The notes below the pieces were generated by a model. It was not told the origin of the DNA and ran no database searches. It saw only the letters and a list, made by a program, of their open reading frames with translations. The position numbers were made by a program, and so were the translations under genes. A DNA stretch of 7,651 nt from Bradyrhizobium sp. (GTDB lineage Bacteria; Pseudomonadota; Alphaproteobacteria; Rhizobiales; Xanthobacteraceae). Location: positions 1 to 7,651 of the forward strand of contig JAICIT010000105.1 of NCBI GenBank assembly GCA_025960445.1. The letters run 5' to 3'. This document shows positions 1-5,921 of this stretch, one piece after another. Each line of letters begins with the position of its first letter. The stretch's first letter is position 1.

Positions 1-51
1 CGCAATGGCGATGGGATCGAAGACCGGGAAGGCAATCAAAAGAAAGGGCAT
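1..51 (-). CDS. lgt: Prolipoprotein diacylglyceryl transferase, N-terminal 17 codons only (partial)
   Basis: Only the start of this gene lies in the window. Read on the minus strand from the ATG at 51, it encodes MPFLLIAFPVFDPIAIA and stays open to the window edge. The pattern FPxFDPIAI just after the start is typical of rhizobial Lgt, the inner-membrane enzyme that moves diacylglycerol from phosphatidylglycerol to the lipobox cysteine of prolipoproteins. The catalytic region lies outside the window and cannot be checked. The gene begins 12 bases after the stop of the hydrolase gene at 64-804 on the same strand, so the two are probably co-transcribed. A UbiK-family gene nearby fits, because lgt and UbiK-type genes are often neighbours in alphaproteobacteria. 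The call rests on recognition of a short N-terminus. Confidence 0.72.
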   Translation of the reverse strand, partial: MPFLLIAFPVFDPIAIA

Positions 52-63
52 CGAGCCTGCGGC

Positions 64-804
64 TTATTTGGAGAGGTTGCGTCGATAGAGCGCCAGCAGT
101 CTTTCCCAATGCCGCTCAGCAGCGTCGCGATCGTAAACCGGCCGCTTCGGAAATGCGAAGCCGTGATGAGTGCCGGGATAGATCTCGACCTCGGCATTGG
201 CGTGATCGTCCTTCATTTGCTGCTTCACCTTCTCGATGATATCGGCGGGCGCGTAGATATCAGTCTCCGCGCAGCCGAAATAAAGCTCGGCTTTGGTCTT
301 TCGGGCAGCCAGATGGGGACTGTCGGGCTCGTCGGTGGCTAGATGCGTTCCGTAGATCGAGGCGGCAGCCTTGACCCGTTCCGGGAAATGCGTGGCCGCA
401 TTGATCGCATATCGCCCACTCATGCAGTAGCCGACGGTGCCAACGATGTCTGCGCGGGCGGCGGATTGGCGCTCGGCATAGGCGAGCAACGCGCGGGTGT
501 CTTCCATGACCACTGGAATGTTGATCGAGGCCATGAGTTGGAACATCCGCTTGCGCTCGGGCGATTCCGGATCGGCCGGCAATGGACCGAGCTCCATCAC
601 GCCAGAGCGGTAATACAGATTCGGAAGCATCACATAATATCCTGATGTACCGAGCCGGCGCGCCATGTCGCGCAGTTCCTCGCGGATCGCCGGCGCATCC
701 ATATAAAAGATGATGACGGGATGCGGTCCGCCGCGTTCGGGATGCGTGATGAAAGTGGTGGTCTGGCCATCCTTGGTCGGAATTTCGATCTGCTGGTCGA
801 TCAT
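64..804 (-). CDS. Dienelactone hydrolase family protein (cytosolic alpha/beta hydrolase)
   Basis: A 246-residue protein starting MIDQQIEIPTKDG. It has the dienelactone hydrolase triad in the usual order: nucleophile Cys127 in GYCMSG (residues 125-130), Asp182 in ETDIYAP, and His214 in the THHGFAFP motif near the C-terminus. A cysteine nucleophile, rather than serine, marks this family. The length matches family members (about 230-250). No signal peptide is visible, so it should be cytosolic. The substrate is unknown: carboxymethylenebutenolidase activity is the textbook case, but most genomic relatives are uncharacterised esterases or lactonases, and no aromatic-degradation genes lie nearby. 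The reading frame is open far upstream (to 1380), but that part runs antisense to the UbiK-family gene and lacks family similarity, so I start at the ATG at 804, which gives the standard N-terminus. The Shine-Dalgarno there is poor. It probably forms a unit with lgt. Confidence 0.9.
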   Translation of the reverse strand: MIDQQIEIPTKDGQTTTFITHPERGGPHPVIIFYMDAPAIREELRDMARRLGTSGYYVMLPNLYYRSGVMELGPLPADPESPERKRMFQLMASINIPVVMEDTRALLAYAERQSAARADIVGTVGYCMSGRYAINAATHFPERVKAAASIYGTHLATDEPDSPHLAARKTKAELYFGCAETDIYAPADIIEKVKQQMKDDHANAEVEIYPGTHHGFAFPKRPVYDRDAAERHWERLLALYRRNLSK

Positions 805-853
805 GGGCGCTTTATTCTCGCTTCTCTGGTTCGCGTTTTTCGCCGCGCCCGGT

Positions 854-882
854 ACGATTGCAAGGAAAGCAGGACCTGACAA
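854..882 (-). promoter_or_regulatory. Candidate sigma-70 promoter for the hydrolase-lgt unit
   Basis: On the minus strand TTGTCA (877-882) matches the alphaproteobacterial -35 well. It is followed after exactly 17 bases by AATCGT (854-859), a poor -10. The position, about 50 bases ahead of the hydrolase ATG, is reasonable. The weak -10 keeps this tentative. Confidence 0.28.
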
Positions 883-984
883 GGCGACCCGGCCGGTGAG
901 TGCCGCGATCGACCTTGAACTGCAAGCTGCGGATCGCCATTGTTGATGTGACGGCCAAGTTTGACCCCACGGAGATTCCCCAAG

Positions 985-1284
985 ATGACCCAGACCAGCA
1001 ATCGGTTTTTCGACGAGATCGGGCGGCTGATGAATGATGCCGCCGGCGCGGCCCAGGGGGTCAAGCGCGAGGTCGATACGGTGGTCCGCAACCAGGCGGA
1101 AAGAATCCTGCGCGATCTGGACATCGTCAAGCGCGAGGAATTCGAGGCCGTGAAAGACATGGCCCGGTTGGCGCGCGAGGAAAACGAAGCGCTCAAGGCG
1201 CGCATCGGCCTGCTGGAAGCCAGGCTCGCGAGCGGCGCCTCGCCGTCTAGTCCCGATGTCGGTAGCCTCAAGACGGATGGCTGA
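985..1284 (+). CDS. UbiK / BMFP-family accessory factor of ubiquinone biosynthesis
   Basis: A 99-residue protein (MTQTSNRFFDEIGRLMNDAAG...). Its form is that of the BMFP/UbiK family: a short N-terminal amphipathic segment with FFDEIGRLM and an Ala/Gly stretch (about residues 8-25), then a charged helix with QAERILRDLDIVKREEFE, and a C-terminal coiled coil rich in Arg/Glu/Leu (about 45-82) ending in a Ser/Pro/Gly tail. In E. coli, UbiK partners UbiJ and supports late ubiquinone synthesis under aerobic growth; alphaproteobacterial members are often described as membrane-fusogenic BMFP proteins. Which role applies here is inferred. I prefer the ATG at 985, which has GGAG at 971-974 ten bases upstream, over an in-frame TTG at 961. 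It is divergent from the hydrolase-lgt unit and separated from rplY by 230 bases with its own promoter. A possible -35 (TTGAAC, 915-920) lies upstream, but no good -10 follows it. Confidence 0.88.
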   Translation: MTQTSNRFFDEIGRLMNDAAGAAQGVKREVDTVVRNQAERILRDLDIVKREEFEAVKDMARLAREENEALKARIGLLEARLASGASPSSPDVGSLKTDG

Positions 1285-1345
1285 GCTCTGCAATTGCCCC
1301 GTCGATCGGCGGCCGGATTGAGCTGAAAGAGTTGGTTGGTGAGCA

Positions 1346-1367
1346 ATGCCGGTACGGAATCCGGCAT
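1346..1367. repeat. 7-bp inverted repeat between the UbiK-family gene and the rplY promoter
   Basis: ATGCCGG (1346-1352) and CCGGCAT (1361-1367) are perfect inverted copies separated by 8 bases. The right arm ends 17 bases before the presumed rplY -35 box. It could be an operator, or a weak 3' hairpin of the UbiK-family transcript; the bases after it (AAATTCC) are not a proper T-tract. Confidence 0.35.
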
Positions 1368-1384
1368 AAATTCCTCGCATTTCC

Positions 1385-1413
1385 TTGTCATTTCCGGCCT
1401 TTGGGGCTAGAAC
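1385..1413 (+). promoter_or_regulatory. Probable housekeeping promoter of the rplY-pth-ychF operon
   Basis: TTGTCA (1385-1390), a 17-base spacer, then TAGAAC (1408-1413) form a good match to the alphaproteobacterial sigma-70 pattern, where CTTG at -35 is strongly kept and -10 boxes are loose. Transcription would begin near 1420, giving a leader of about 95 bases before the rplY ATG. Confidence 0.55.
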
Positions 1414-1423
1414 GCCGCCACGT

Positions 1424-1493
1424 CCGCAGCCCCCGCACCCCTGGAGGCTTGCTGTGGAGTATGACCGGGCCGCGATGCGGCCTTTAACTTTTT
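1424..1493 (+). promoter_or_regulatory. Structured leader of rplY with an intrinsic-terminator-like hairpin (possible attenuator)
   Basis: Two stem-loops can form in the presumed leader. The first pairs CCGCAGC (1424-1430) with GCTGTGG (1451-1457), seven pairs including one G-U, around a 20-base loop. The second is a perfect six-pair GC stem, GGCCGC (1468-1473) and GCGGCC (1477-1482), with loop GAT. It is followed at once by TTTAACTTTTT (1483-1493). A GC stem plus T-run between promoter and ribosome binding site is the architecture of a transcriptional attenuator. Alternatively it ends read-through from the UbiK-family gene, or helps mRNA processing. I see no obvious antiterminator that competes for the second stem. 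Confidence 0.5.
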
Positions 1494-1514
1494 AGAAAAC
1501 AAGGACTTAGACAG

Positions 1515-2291
1515 ATGGCCACCGTCAAGGAATTGAAGGCGACCGCTCGTCCGGCAGGCGGCAAGGGGGCCGCACGGGCAGAGCGTCGCGCCGGCAGAGT
1601 GCCGGGAGTGATCTACGGCAACAACCAGGCTCCCGTGACCATTTCGGTGGATGACGCCGATTTGCGTCAGCGCATTCTGGCAGGGCGGTTTCTCACCACG
1701 ATTTACGACATCGACCTCGAGGGCAAGAAGCACCGGGTTATTCCACGTGACTTCCATCTCGACCCCGTGCGCGATTTTCCGATCCATGTCGATTTCATGC
1801 GGCTCGGCGATGGCGCGACGATCCGGGTCAGCGTTCCCCTGCACATCCAGAACGCCGACACCGCGCCAGGCGTGAAGCGTGGCGGCACCGTCAACATCGT
1901 CACGCACACCATCGATCTCGAATGCTCGGTCGATAACATCCCGCAATATGTCGATGCCGATGTCAGCGGGCTCGAAATCAGTCACTCGCTGCATCTGTCG
2001 GATATCAAGCTGCCATCAGGCGTGAAGTCGCTGTCGCGTGAGGACGTGACGCTGGTGACCATCGTGCCTCCGTCGGGCTACGCCGAGGAACAGAAAGCTG
2101 CCGCAGCTGCCGCGGCCGCGGCCGGTACTGCGGCGGCCGGTGCTCCCGCTGCTCCGGGTGCGGCTCCCGCAGCCGGCGCCGCCGCTCCGGCTGCCGCCCC
2201 TGCGGCGCCAGGTGCTGCGCCCGCGGCAGCCGCAAAGGCGCCTGCGGCCGGCGCCAAGGCGCCCGCCGGCGGTGGCGACAAGAAGAAGTAA
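1515..2291 (+). CDS. rplY: 50S ribosomal protein L25/general stress protein Ctc
   Basis: A 258-residue member of the long L25 (TL5/CTC) family, which binds 5S rRNA in the large subunit. The N-terminal 5S-binding domain covers about residues 1-95, with the family signature RRAGRVPGVIYG (24-35) and HVDF (91-94). A second beta-rich domain covers about 100-190, including GVKRGGTVNIV and LHLSDIKLPSGVK. From about residue 194 a low-complexity Ala/Pro/Gly tail runs to a final DKKK, about 65 residues beyond the folded part; such tails are common in alphaproteobacterial L25. An AAGGA box at 1501-1505 lies nine bases before the ATG. It leads the operon with pth 21 bases downstream, and its leader may carry an attenuator. 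Confidence 0.97.
   Translation: MATVKELKATARPAGGKGAARAERRAGRVPGVIYGNNQAPVTISVDDADLRQRILAGRFLTTIYDIDLEGKKHRVIPRDFHLDPVRDFPIHVDFMRLGDGATIRVSVPLHIQNADTAPGVKRGGTVNIVTHTIDLECSVDNIPQYVDADVSGLEISHSLHLSDIKLPSGVKSLSREDVTLVTIVPPSGYAEEQKAAAAAAAAAGTAAAGAPAAPGAAPAAGAAAPAAAPAAPGAAPAAAAKAPAAGAKAPAGGGDKKK
2094..2288 (+). repeat. Ala/Pro/Gly-rich low-complexity tract encoding the L25 C-terminal tail
   Basis: This tract encodes residues 194-258 of L25. Within it APAAPGAAPAA occurs twice, at residues 210-220 and 228-238, an 18-residue (54-base) offset. The two DNA copies use different synonymous codons, so the repeat is either old or kept for composition rather than a recent slippage event. The extreme GC content also produces long open frames on the opposite strand that have no protein-like character. 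Confidence 0.7.
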
Positions 2292-2312
2292 TCGGGCGCG
2301 GGATGCCGCGTC

Positions 2313-2918
2313 ATGCGACTTTTTGTTGGCCTCGGCAATCCCGGCGCGAAGTACGCGCATAACCGGCACAACATCGGCTTCATGGTCGTCGATGAAATTG
2401 CGCGGCGTCATGGTTTCGCACCATGGCGCCGCCGCTTTCAGGGCGAAACAGCGGAAGGCACGCTCGATCATGAGCGCGTGATCCTGCTTCGGCCCGCGAC
2501 ATTCATGAACGACTCCGGACGCGCGGTTCAGGAGGCTGCGAATTTCTTCAAGCTCGCGGCAGGCGAGATCACCGTGTTTCAGGACGAGCTCGAACTGCCG
2601 CCTGCCAAGCTGCGCGTCAAGGTCGGTGGCGGGATCGCCGGTCACAATGGGCTGCGTTCGATCTCCTCGCATATCGGTAACGAGTATCGGCGCGTGCGGC
2701 TGGGCATCGGCCACCCCGGCATCAAGGAGTTGGTGCACAGCTACGTGCTGTCAGATTTTGCCAAGGACGATCGTCCCTGGGTCGAGGCGCTCTGCCTGGC
2801 GATCGCCGACAATGCGGGGCTGCTCGCGACGGATCGCGACTCGACGTTCCAGAACAAGGTGCACCTGGCGATGCAGGCCAAGGGCTTTTTCGAAAAGGAC
2901 GATGACGACGCAGAGTGA
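2313..2918 (+). CDS. pth: Peptidyl-tRNA hydrolase
   Basis: A 201-residue bacterial Pth, which cleaves the ester bond of peptidyl-tRNAs dropped from stalled ribosomes so that tRNA is recycled. All residues known to matter in E. coli Pth have counterparts here: Asn9 in GLGNPG, catalytic His19 in NRHNIGF, Asn66 in [10 protein letters not shown], Asp91 in the FQDELELPP segment, and Asn112 in [13 protein letters not shown]. The length is typical, with a short acidic tail (KDDDDAE). The ATG at 2313 starts directly with the family N-terminus [11 protein letters not shown]; the upstream GGGCGCGGG is only a weak ribosome binding site. It sits 21 bases after rplY and 40 before ychF, a common alphaproteobacterial order, so co-transcription from the rplY promoter is likely. 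Confidence 0.97.
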   Translation: MRLFVGLGNPGAKYAHNRHNIGFMVVDEIARRHGFAPWRRRFQGETAEGTLDHERVILLRPATFMNDSGRAVQEAANFFKLAAGEITVFQDELELPPAKLRVKVGGGIAGHNGLRSISSHIGNEYRRVRLGIGHPGIKELVHSYVLSDFAKDDRPWVEALCLAIADNAGLLATDRDSTFQNKVHLAMQAKGFFEKDDDDAE

Positions 2919-2958
2919 CGCGTTCGCCATCACGGGTAGTCGAGTTTCAGGACACATC

Positions 2959-4056
2959 ATGGGATTTAAATGCGGTATCGTCGGATTGCCCAATGTCGGC
3001 AAATCGACGCTTTTCAATGCGCTGACCGAGACGGCGGCGGCGCAGGCGGCGAATTACCCATTCTGCACCATCGAGCCGAATGTCGGCGAGGTCGCGGTGC
3101 CCGATCCGCGACTCGACAAGCTCGCCGAGATCGCGAAATCCGCCCAGATCATTCCGACCCGACTGACCTTCGTCGATATCGCCGGCCTGGTGCGCGGAGC
3201 TTCCAAGGGCGAGGGGCTTGGCAATCAGTTCCTCGCTACCATCCGCGAGGTCGATGCGATCGCGCATGTCGTGCGCTGCTTTGAGGATTCCGACGTTACC
3301 CATGTCGAAGGCAAGATCGCGCCGCTTGCCGATATCGAGACGATCGAGACCGAACTGATGCTTGCCGATCTCGACAGTCTGGAGAAGCGTGTCGACAATC
3401 TCGCCAAGAAAGCCAAGGGCAACGACAAGGAGGCAAAAGAGCAGCTCGATCTCGTCAACCGCGCGCTGGTGCTGCTGCGCGATGGCAAGCCGGCGCGGTC
3501 TCTCGAGCGCAAGCCGGAGGAGGAACGTGCATTCGGTATGCTCGGCCTTTTGACCTCCAAGCCGGTGCTGTACGTGTGCAATGTCGAGGAAGCCTCCGCA
3601 GCCAAGGGTAACCAGTTTTCACAAGCCGTTGCCGAATACGCCAGCAAGGAAGGCGCGGTCGCCGTCGCCATCTCCGCCAAGATCGAATCCGAGATCGCGA
3701 CGCTCTCTCGCGAGGAGCGCGCCGAATTCCTGCAGACACTCGGACTGGAGGAAGCCGGGCTCGATCGGCTGATCCGCGCCGGCTATCAATTGCTCGACCT
3801 GATCACGTATTTCACGGTCGGGCCAAAGGAGGCGAGGGCCTGGACGATCCATCGCGGCACCAAAGCGCCGGCGGCGGCGGGCGTGATTCACACCGATTTC
3901 GAAAAGGGTTTCATCCGGGCCGAGACCATCGCCTATGCCGATTACGTCGCATTGGGCGGCGAGTCCGGCGCGCGCGATGCCGGCAAGTTGCGGCTGGAAG
4001 GCAAGGACTATGTCGTGGCCGACGGCGACGTCATGCATTTCAGGTTCAACACTTAA
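2959..4056 (+). CDS. ychF: Redox-regulated ribosome-associated ATPase YchF/OLA1
   Basis: A 365-residue YchF, a universally conserved P-loop protein of the Obg group that prefers ATP to GTP and binds ribosomes; it is linked to stress responses and translation initiation. Visible motifs are the P-loop GLPNVGKS (residues 9-16), the switch [22 protein letters not shown] (73-92), and NVEE (208-211), the family's altered form of the NKxD specificity motif that explains ATP use. A helical coiled-coil insert spans about 125-195 and the C-terminal TGS domain about 280-363, containing [29 protein letters not shown] and ending [11 protein letters not shown]. The length equals the family norm. The ATG at 2959 has AGGA at 2949-2952, six bases upstream, and starts [16 protein letters not shown] as expected; the open frame extends further upstream but overlaps pth and is not part of the protein. 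Confidence 0.98.
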   Translation: MGFKCGIVGLPNVGKSTLFNALTETAAAQAANYPFCTIEPNVGEVAVPDPRLDKLAEIAKSAQIIPTRLTFVDIAGLVRGASKGEGLGNQFLATIREVDAIAHVVRCFEDSDVTHVEGKIAPLADIETIETELMLADLDSLEKRVDNLAKKAKGNDKEAKEQLDLVNRALVLLRDGKPARSLERKPEEERAFGMLGLLTSKPVLYVCNVEEASAAKGNQFSQAVAEYASKEGAVAVAISAKIESEIATLSREERAEFLQTLGLEEAGLDRLIRAGYQLLDLITYFTVGPKEARAWTIHRGTKAPAAAGVIHTDFEKGFIRAETIAYADYVALGGESGARDAGKLRLEGKDYVVADGDVMHFRFNT

Positions 4057-4069
4057 TCCTTTCGAGCGC

Positions 4070-4098
4070 CCGCAAGCCTTGCAACCACATCGCTGCGG
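4070..4098. terminator. Candidate stem-loop between convergent ychF and the DUF4282 gene
   Basis: CCGCAAGC (4070-4077) can pair with GCTGCGG (4092-4098), seven pairs with one bulged A, in the 43-base gap between two convergent stop codons. No T-run follows on either strand, so it is at best a Rho-assisted or weak bidirectional stop. Confidence 0.3.
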
Positions 4099-4099
4099 C

Positions 4100-4393
4100 T
4101 CAGTTCATCCGTCCCTGCTCGCGGATTGCGCCGAGATGCTCGTTGATGCGAAACACGATCAGGATGAATTCCGCCGCGATCCGTGAAAACACCACCCCGA
4201 CCACGACGCCCGCGATCGACGATAGCAGCACGATAAACCCGCCGAACGGGCTGATCGCCATCGCCGCCAGGCCGGAAAAAATCCCGGAAATCCCGAACAG
4301 GATGATCAACGCGATCACGAGCCAATAGAATGTCTTGATGATCGTCGGGGTGATGAACCGATCCCACTGAAACAGATCCCCAAATTCAAACAT
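4100..4393 (-). CDS. DUF4282-type small inner-membrane protein
   Basis: A 97-residue protein (MFEFGDLFQWDRFITPTIIKTFYWLV...). The opening FGDLFQWDRFITP followed by YWLVI fits the DUF4282 family, whose function is unknown. Two hydrophobic segments, about residues 20-42 and 51-75, are joined by a short Gly/Ala/Pro loop. The tail after the second helix is RINEHLGAIREQGRMN; the RxNEHL element is typical of these proteins. The ATG at 4393 is supported by a purine-rich GGGGGGAG seven bases upstream. The frame stays open to 4525, but that extension lacks a ribosome site and hydrophobic or family-like content. It is convergent with ychF and divergent from the MaoC pair. There is no evidence for a partner. 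The family assignment is from recognition of the pattern. Confidence 0.82.
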   Translation of the reverse strand: MFEFGDLFQWDRFITPTIIKTFYWLVIALIILFGISGIFSGLAAMAISPFGGFIVLLSSIAGVVVGVVFSRIAAEFILIVFRINEHLGAIREQGRMN

Positions 4394-4506
4394 CGTCGTT
4401 CTCCCCCCGCGCACCGAAATCCCTGTCCCGAAACCCGGCCGCCTACCAAGCGCCTGGTTAGCCGAATATTCTGACCGGCAACATCGGCGCTGCGCATGAA
4501 AAATTG

Positions 4507-4525
4507 GTGCTCGCCCCTCGAGCAC
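4507..4525 (-). terminator. Inverted repeat with a T-run on the minus strand in a divergent gap
   Basis: GTGCTCG (4507-4513) and CGAGCAC (4519-4525) form a perfect seven-pair stem with a five-base loop. On the minus strand the stem is followed by CAATTTTTC, so it resembles an intrinsic terminator for leftward transcription. No leftward gene ends here, so it might instead stop antisense transcripts, end a small RNA, or act as an operator for the divergent genes. Confidence 0.3.
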
Positions 4526-4546
4526 GACTCAACCCGAGCATGCCTG

Positions 4547-4575
4547 TTGAGATTGCCGCAAATAACGGCCACAAT
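4547..4575 (+). promoter_or_regulatory. Candidate promoter of the tandem MaoC genes
   Basis: TTGAGA (4547-4552), a 17-base spacer and CACAAT (4570-4575) match sigma-70 boxes at four or more positions each. Transcription would begin near 4582, leaving only about 20 bases before the ATG at 4602 and no Shine-Dalgarno sequence. Confidence 0.42.
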
Positions 4576-4601
4576 CGGGCCTCCCTCGCAGCCATCCCCA
4601 G

Positions 4602-5069
4602 ATGACCCTGACCTTCGAAGATTTCCCGCCTGGCCATTTCGGCACATTCGGACCACGCCGGGTCACGCGCGAGGAGATCCTTGAATTTGCCGCCGAGTAC
4701 GATCCGCAGCCGATGCATCTCGATGAAGAGGCCGCGTCCCGCTCCATGCTGAAGGGCCTCTCGGCGTCGGGCTGGCACCTGTGCGCGATCATGATGCGGA
4801 TGATATTCGACGGGTATATCAGCCGCACCGCCTCGCTCGGCTCGCCCGGCGTTAACGAATTGCGCTGGCTGGCCGCGCTGCGGCCGGGCGACGACATCAC
4901 CCTCGACGTCGAGGTGGCCGAGGCGAGGATTTCACGCAGCCGTCCCGATACCGGGATCGTGACCTTCAAGGCTGTGGCGCGCAACGGCGCCGGGGAAGCG
5001 CTGTGCGAATGGGTGTCGCCGATCATCGTGCGCCGTCGCGAGGCAATGAAGGCGGAGCAGGCCGGCTGA
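4602..5069 (+). CDS. MaoC family dehydratase, first of a tandem pair
   Basis: A 155-residue single-hotdog protein. The hydratase-2 motif is AEYDPQPMHLDEEAA, with the catalytic pair Asp34 and His39 at the same five-residue spacing as Asp31/His36 of Aeromonas PhaJ, followed by GLSASGWH on the central helix. In known relatives these residues hydrate (R)-specific enoyl-CoA thioesters. The usual Asn after the catalytic Asp (DxNPxH) is replaced by Pro-Gln here. A later LRPGDDITLDVEVAEARISRSRPDTGIV segment forms the conserved strands. The substrate is unknown. Its stop overlaps the next gene's start by one base, which suggests translational coupling of two similar subunits. No ribosome binding site is visible before the ATG, so translation may start on a nearly leaderless mRNA. 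Confidence 0.92.
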   Translation: MTLTFEDFPPGHFGTFGPRRVTREEILEFAAEYDPQPMHLDEEAASRSMLKGLSASGWHLCAIMMRMIFDGYISRTASLGSPGVNELRWLAALRPGDDITLDVEVAEARISRSRPDTGIVTFKAVARNGAGEALCEWVSPIIVRRREAMKAEQAG

Positions 5070-5551
5070 TGCCTTTCTACGAAGACATCAAGGTGGGGCA
5101 GCGCGGTGAGCTCGGCTCGTTTACCTTTACCGCCGAGCTGATCAAGAAATTCGCCGGCCAGTTCGATCCGCAACGCTTTCATCTCGATGAAGAGGAGGGC
5201 CGCAAATCGCTGTTCGGCGGGCTGACGGCCTCGGGCTGGCACGTCGCGGCGGTTTGCATGAAGCTGATGGTTGCCTATGCGCAGCGCCACGCCAGGCACG
5301 CCGCCGAACGTGGCGACGAGGTCGCAATCGGCGGGCCGTCGCCGGGCTTTCGCGACCTGCGTTGGATCAAGCCGGTGCTGGCTGGCGACACCGTCACGTT
5401 CTTCAGCGAGGTCGAATCGCTGCGCGCCTCGAGCACGCGCCCCGAATGGGGCATCGTGCAGGCCCGCAACACCGGCACCAACCAGCGCGGCGAGCTGGTG
5501 TTCTCGTTTCTCGCCACCGGCTTCGTGCCGCGACGGAACGCCAAACCCTGA
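5069..5551 (+). CDS. MaoC family dehydratase, second of a tandem pair
   Basis: A 160-residue hotdog protein clearly paralogous to its upstream neighbour: GQFDPQRFHLDEEEGRKSLF and GGLTASGWH align with the matching stretch of the first protein, and the catalytic Asp33 and His38 are kept. Differences include an insert rich in His/Arg/Gly (about residues 70-90) before LRWIKPVLAGDTVTFFSEVESLRAS. The start at 5069 lies within TGATG, sharing one base with the previous stop; the frame is open further upstream, but only over the first gene. Paired MaoC genes can encode homodimers or a heterodimer such as mycobacterial HadAB, where only one subunit is catalytic. Here both look competent. A perfect hairpin follows the stop codon at once. 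Confidence 0.92.
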   Translation: MPFYEDIKVGQRGELGSFTFTAELIKKFAGQFDPQRFHLDEEEGRKSLFGGLTASGWHVAAVCMKLMVAYAQRHARHAAERGDEVAIGGPSPGFRDLRWIKPVLAGDTVTFFSEVESLRASSTRPEWGIVQARNTGTNQRGELVFSFLATGFVPRRNAKP

Positions 5552-5552
5552 T

Positions 5553-5582
5553 GCCTCGCGTTGCGCTCGTTCCACGCGAGGC
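5553..5582 (+). terminator. Strong stem-loop directly after the second MaoC gene
   Basis: GCCTCGCGT (5553-5561) and ACGCGAGGC (5574-5582) form nine perfect pairs around a 12-base loop, beginning two bases after the TGA. There is no T-run straight after it; the nearest (CTTTTTCG) is about 30 bases downstream. It may protect the mRNA 3' end or serve as a non-canonical terminator. Confidence 0.4.
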
Positions 5583-5664
5583 GCGACCGCACGCCCGTTA
5601 ACCATTGCATCTGCTTTTTCGATTTGTTTCGCGGTCGCGAGCCGCGCGGCGTCGCTTTCGCTGT

Positions 5665-5689
5665 GGAACGATTCTGTCGCTAACGCATT
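5665..5689 (+). promoter_or_regulatory. Possible EcfG-type general stress response promoter (near match)
   Basis: GGAAC (5665-5669), 16 bases, then CATT (5686-5689) is one mismatch from the alphaproteobacterial EcfG consensus GGAAC-N16/17-CGTT. It lies about 50 bases before the 47-residue membrane protein gene. A TTATAC at 5706-5711 could instead be a sigma-70 -10, but it lacks a -35. Tentative. Confidence 0.22.
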
Positions 5690-5739
5690 TTCAACGTGGT
5701 GCTTGTTATACGTGACGGGCACAGGACGAGGGGACGACC

Positions 5740-5883
5740 ATGGCAGACCGCGCCGGCTTGAAATTTGTCGGCTACATCTTCGCGAGCGTGACACTGGTCG
5801 TCATGCTCACCACCGGCATGGTGGTGAAGGGCTATGCCGATCGCGGCTATTCGCTCGAGGCCGAGACGATCGCGAGCCGATAG
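5740..5883 (+). CDS. Small single-pass membrane protein, 47 residues, function unknown
   Basis: A short gene encoding MADRAGLKFV and onward. One hydrophobic helix spans about residues 9-29 (FVGYIFASVTLVVMLTTGMVV), with positive residues on both sides and a polar C-terminus ending AETIASR. It resembles small hypothetical proteins I associate with Bradyrhizobium, but I cannot name a family. The ATG at 5740 is supported by GAGGGG (5728-5733), six bases upstream. It is isolated: 188 bases after the MaoC pair and convergent with a second small membrane protein. A near EcfG-type promoter upstream might point to stress control. Shortness means chance is not fully excluded, though the ribosome site and clean hydrophobic profile argue for a real gene. 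Confidence 0.68.
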   Translation: MADRAGLKFVGYIFASVTLVVMLTTGMVVKGYADRGYSLEAETIASR

Positions 5884-5921
5884 CGCCAGCCAGCTACAGC
5901 GCGCGATCGATCCGCCCGTAA

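Noticed and set aside
805..1380. Upstream extension of the hydrolase reading frame (192 extra residues)
   Set aside because: It runs antisense to the UbiK-family gene, has no family similarity, and the normal hydrolase N-terminus begins at 804. The length comes from GC-rich codon bias on the opposite strand.
2005..2383. Long minus-strand open frames opposite the rplY tail and pth start
   Set aside because: They mirror the Ala/Pro tract and give Arg-, Gly- or Ala-rich nonsense; the plus-strand genes are certain.
2626..2958. Longer start for ychF overlapping pth
   Set aside because: The extra residues are Arg/Ser-rich out-of-frame pth; the ATG at 2959 has a ribosome site and the exact family N-terminus.
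4529..5794. 421-residue minus-strand open frame across the MaoC pair
   Set aside because: It is antisense to two clear MaoC genes and its translation has no recognisable domain; it also spans intergenic hairpins.
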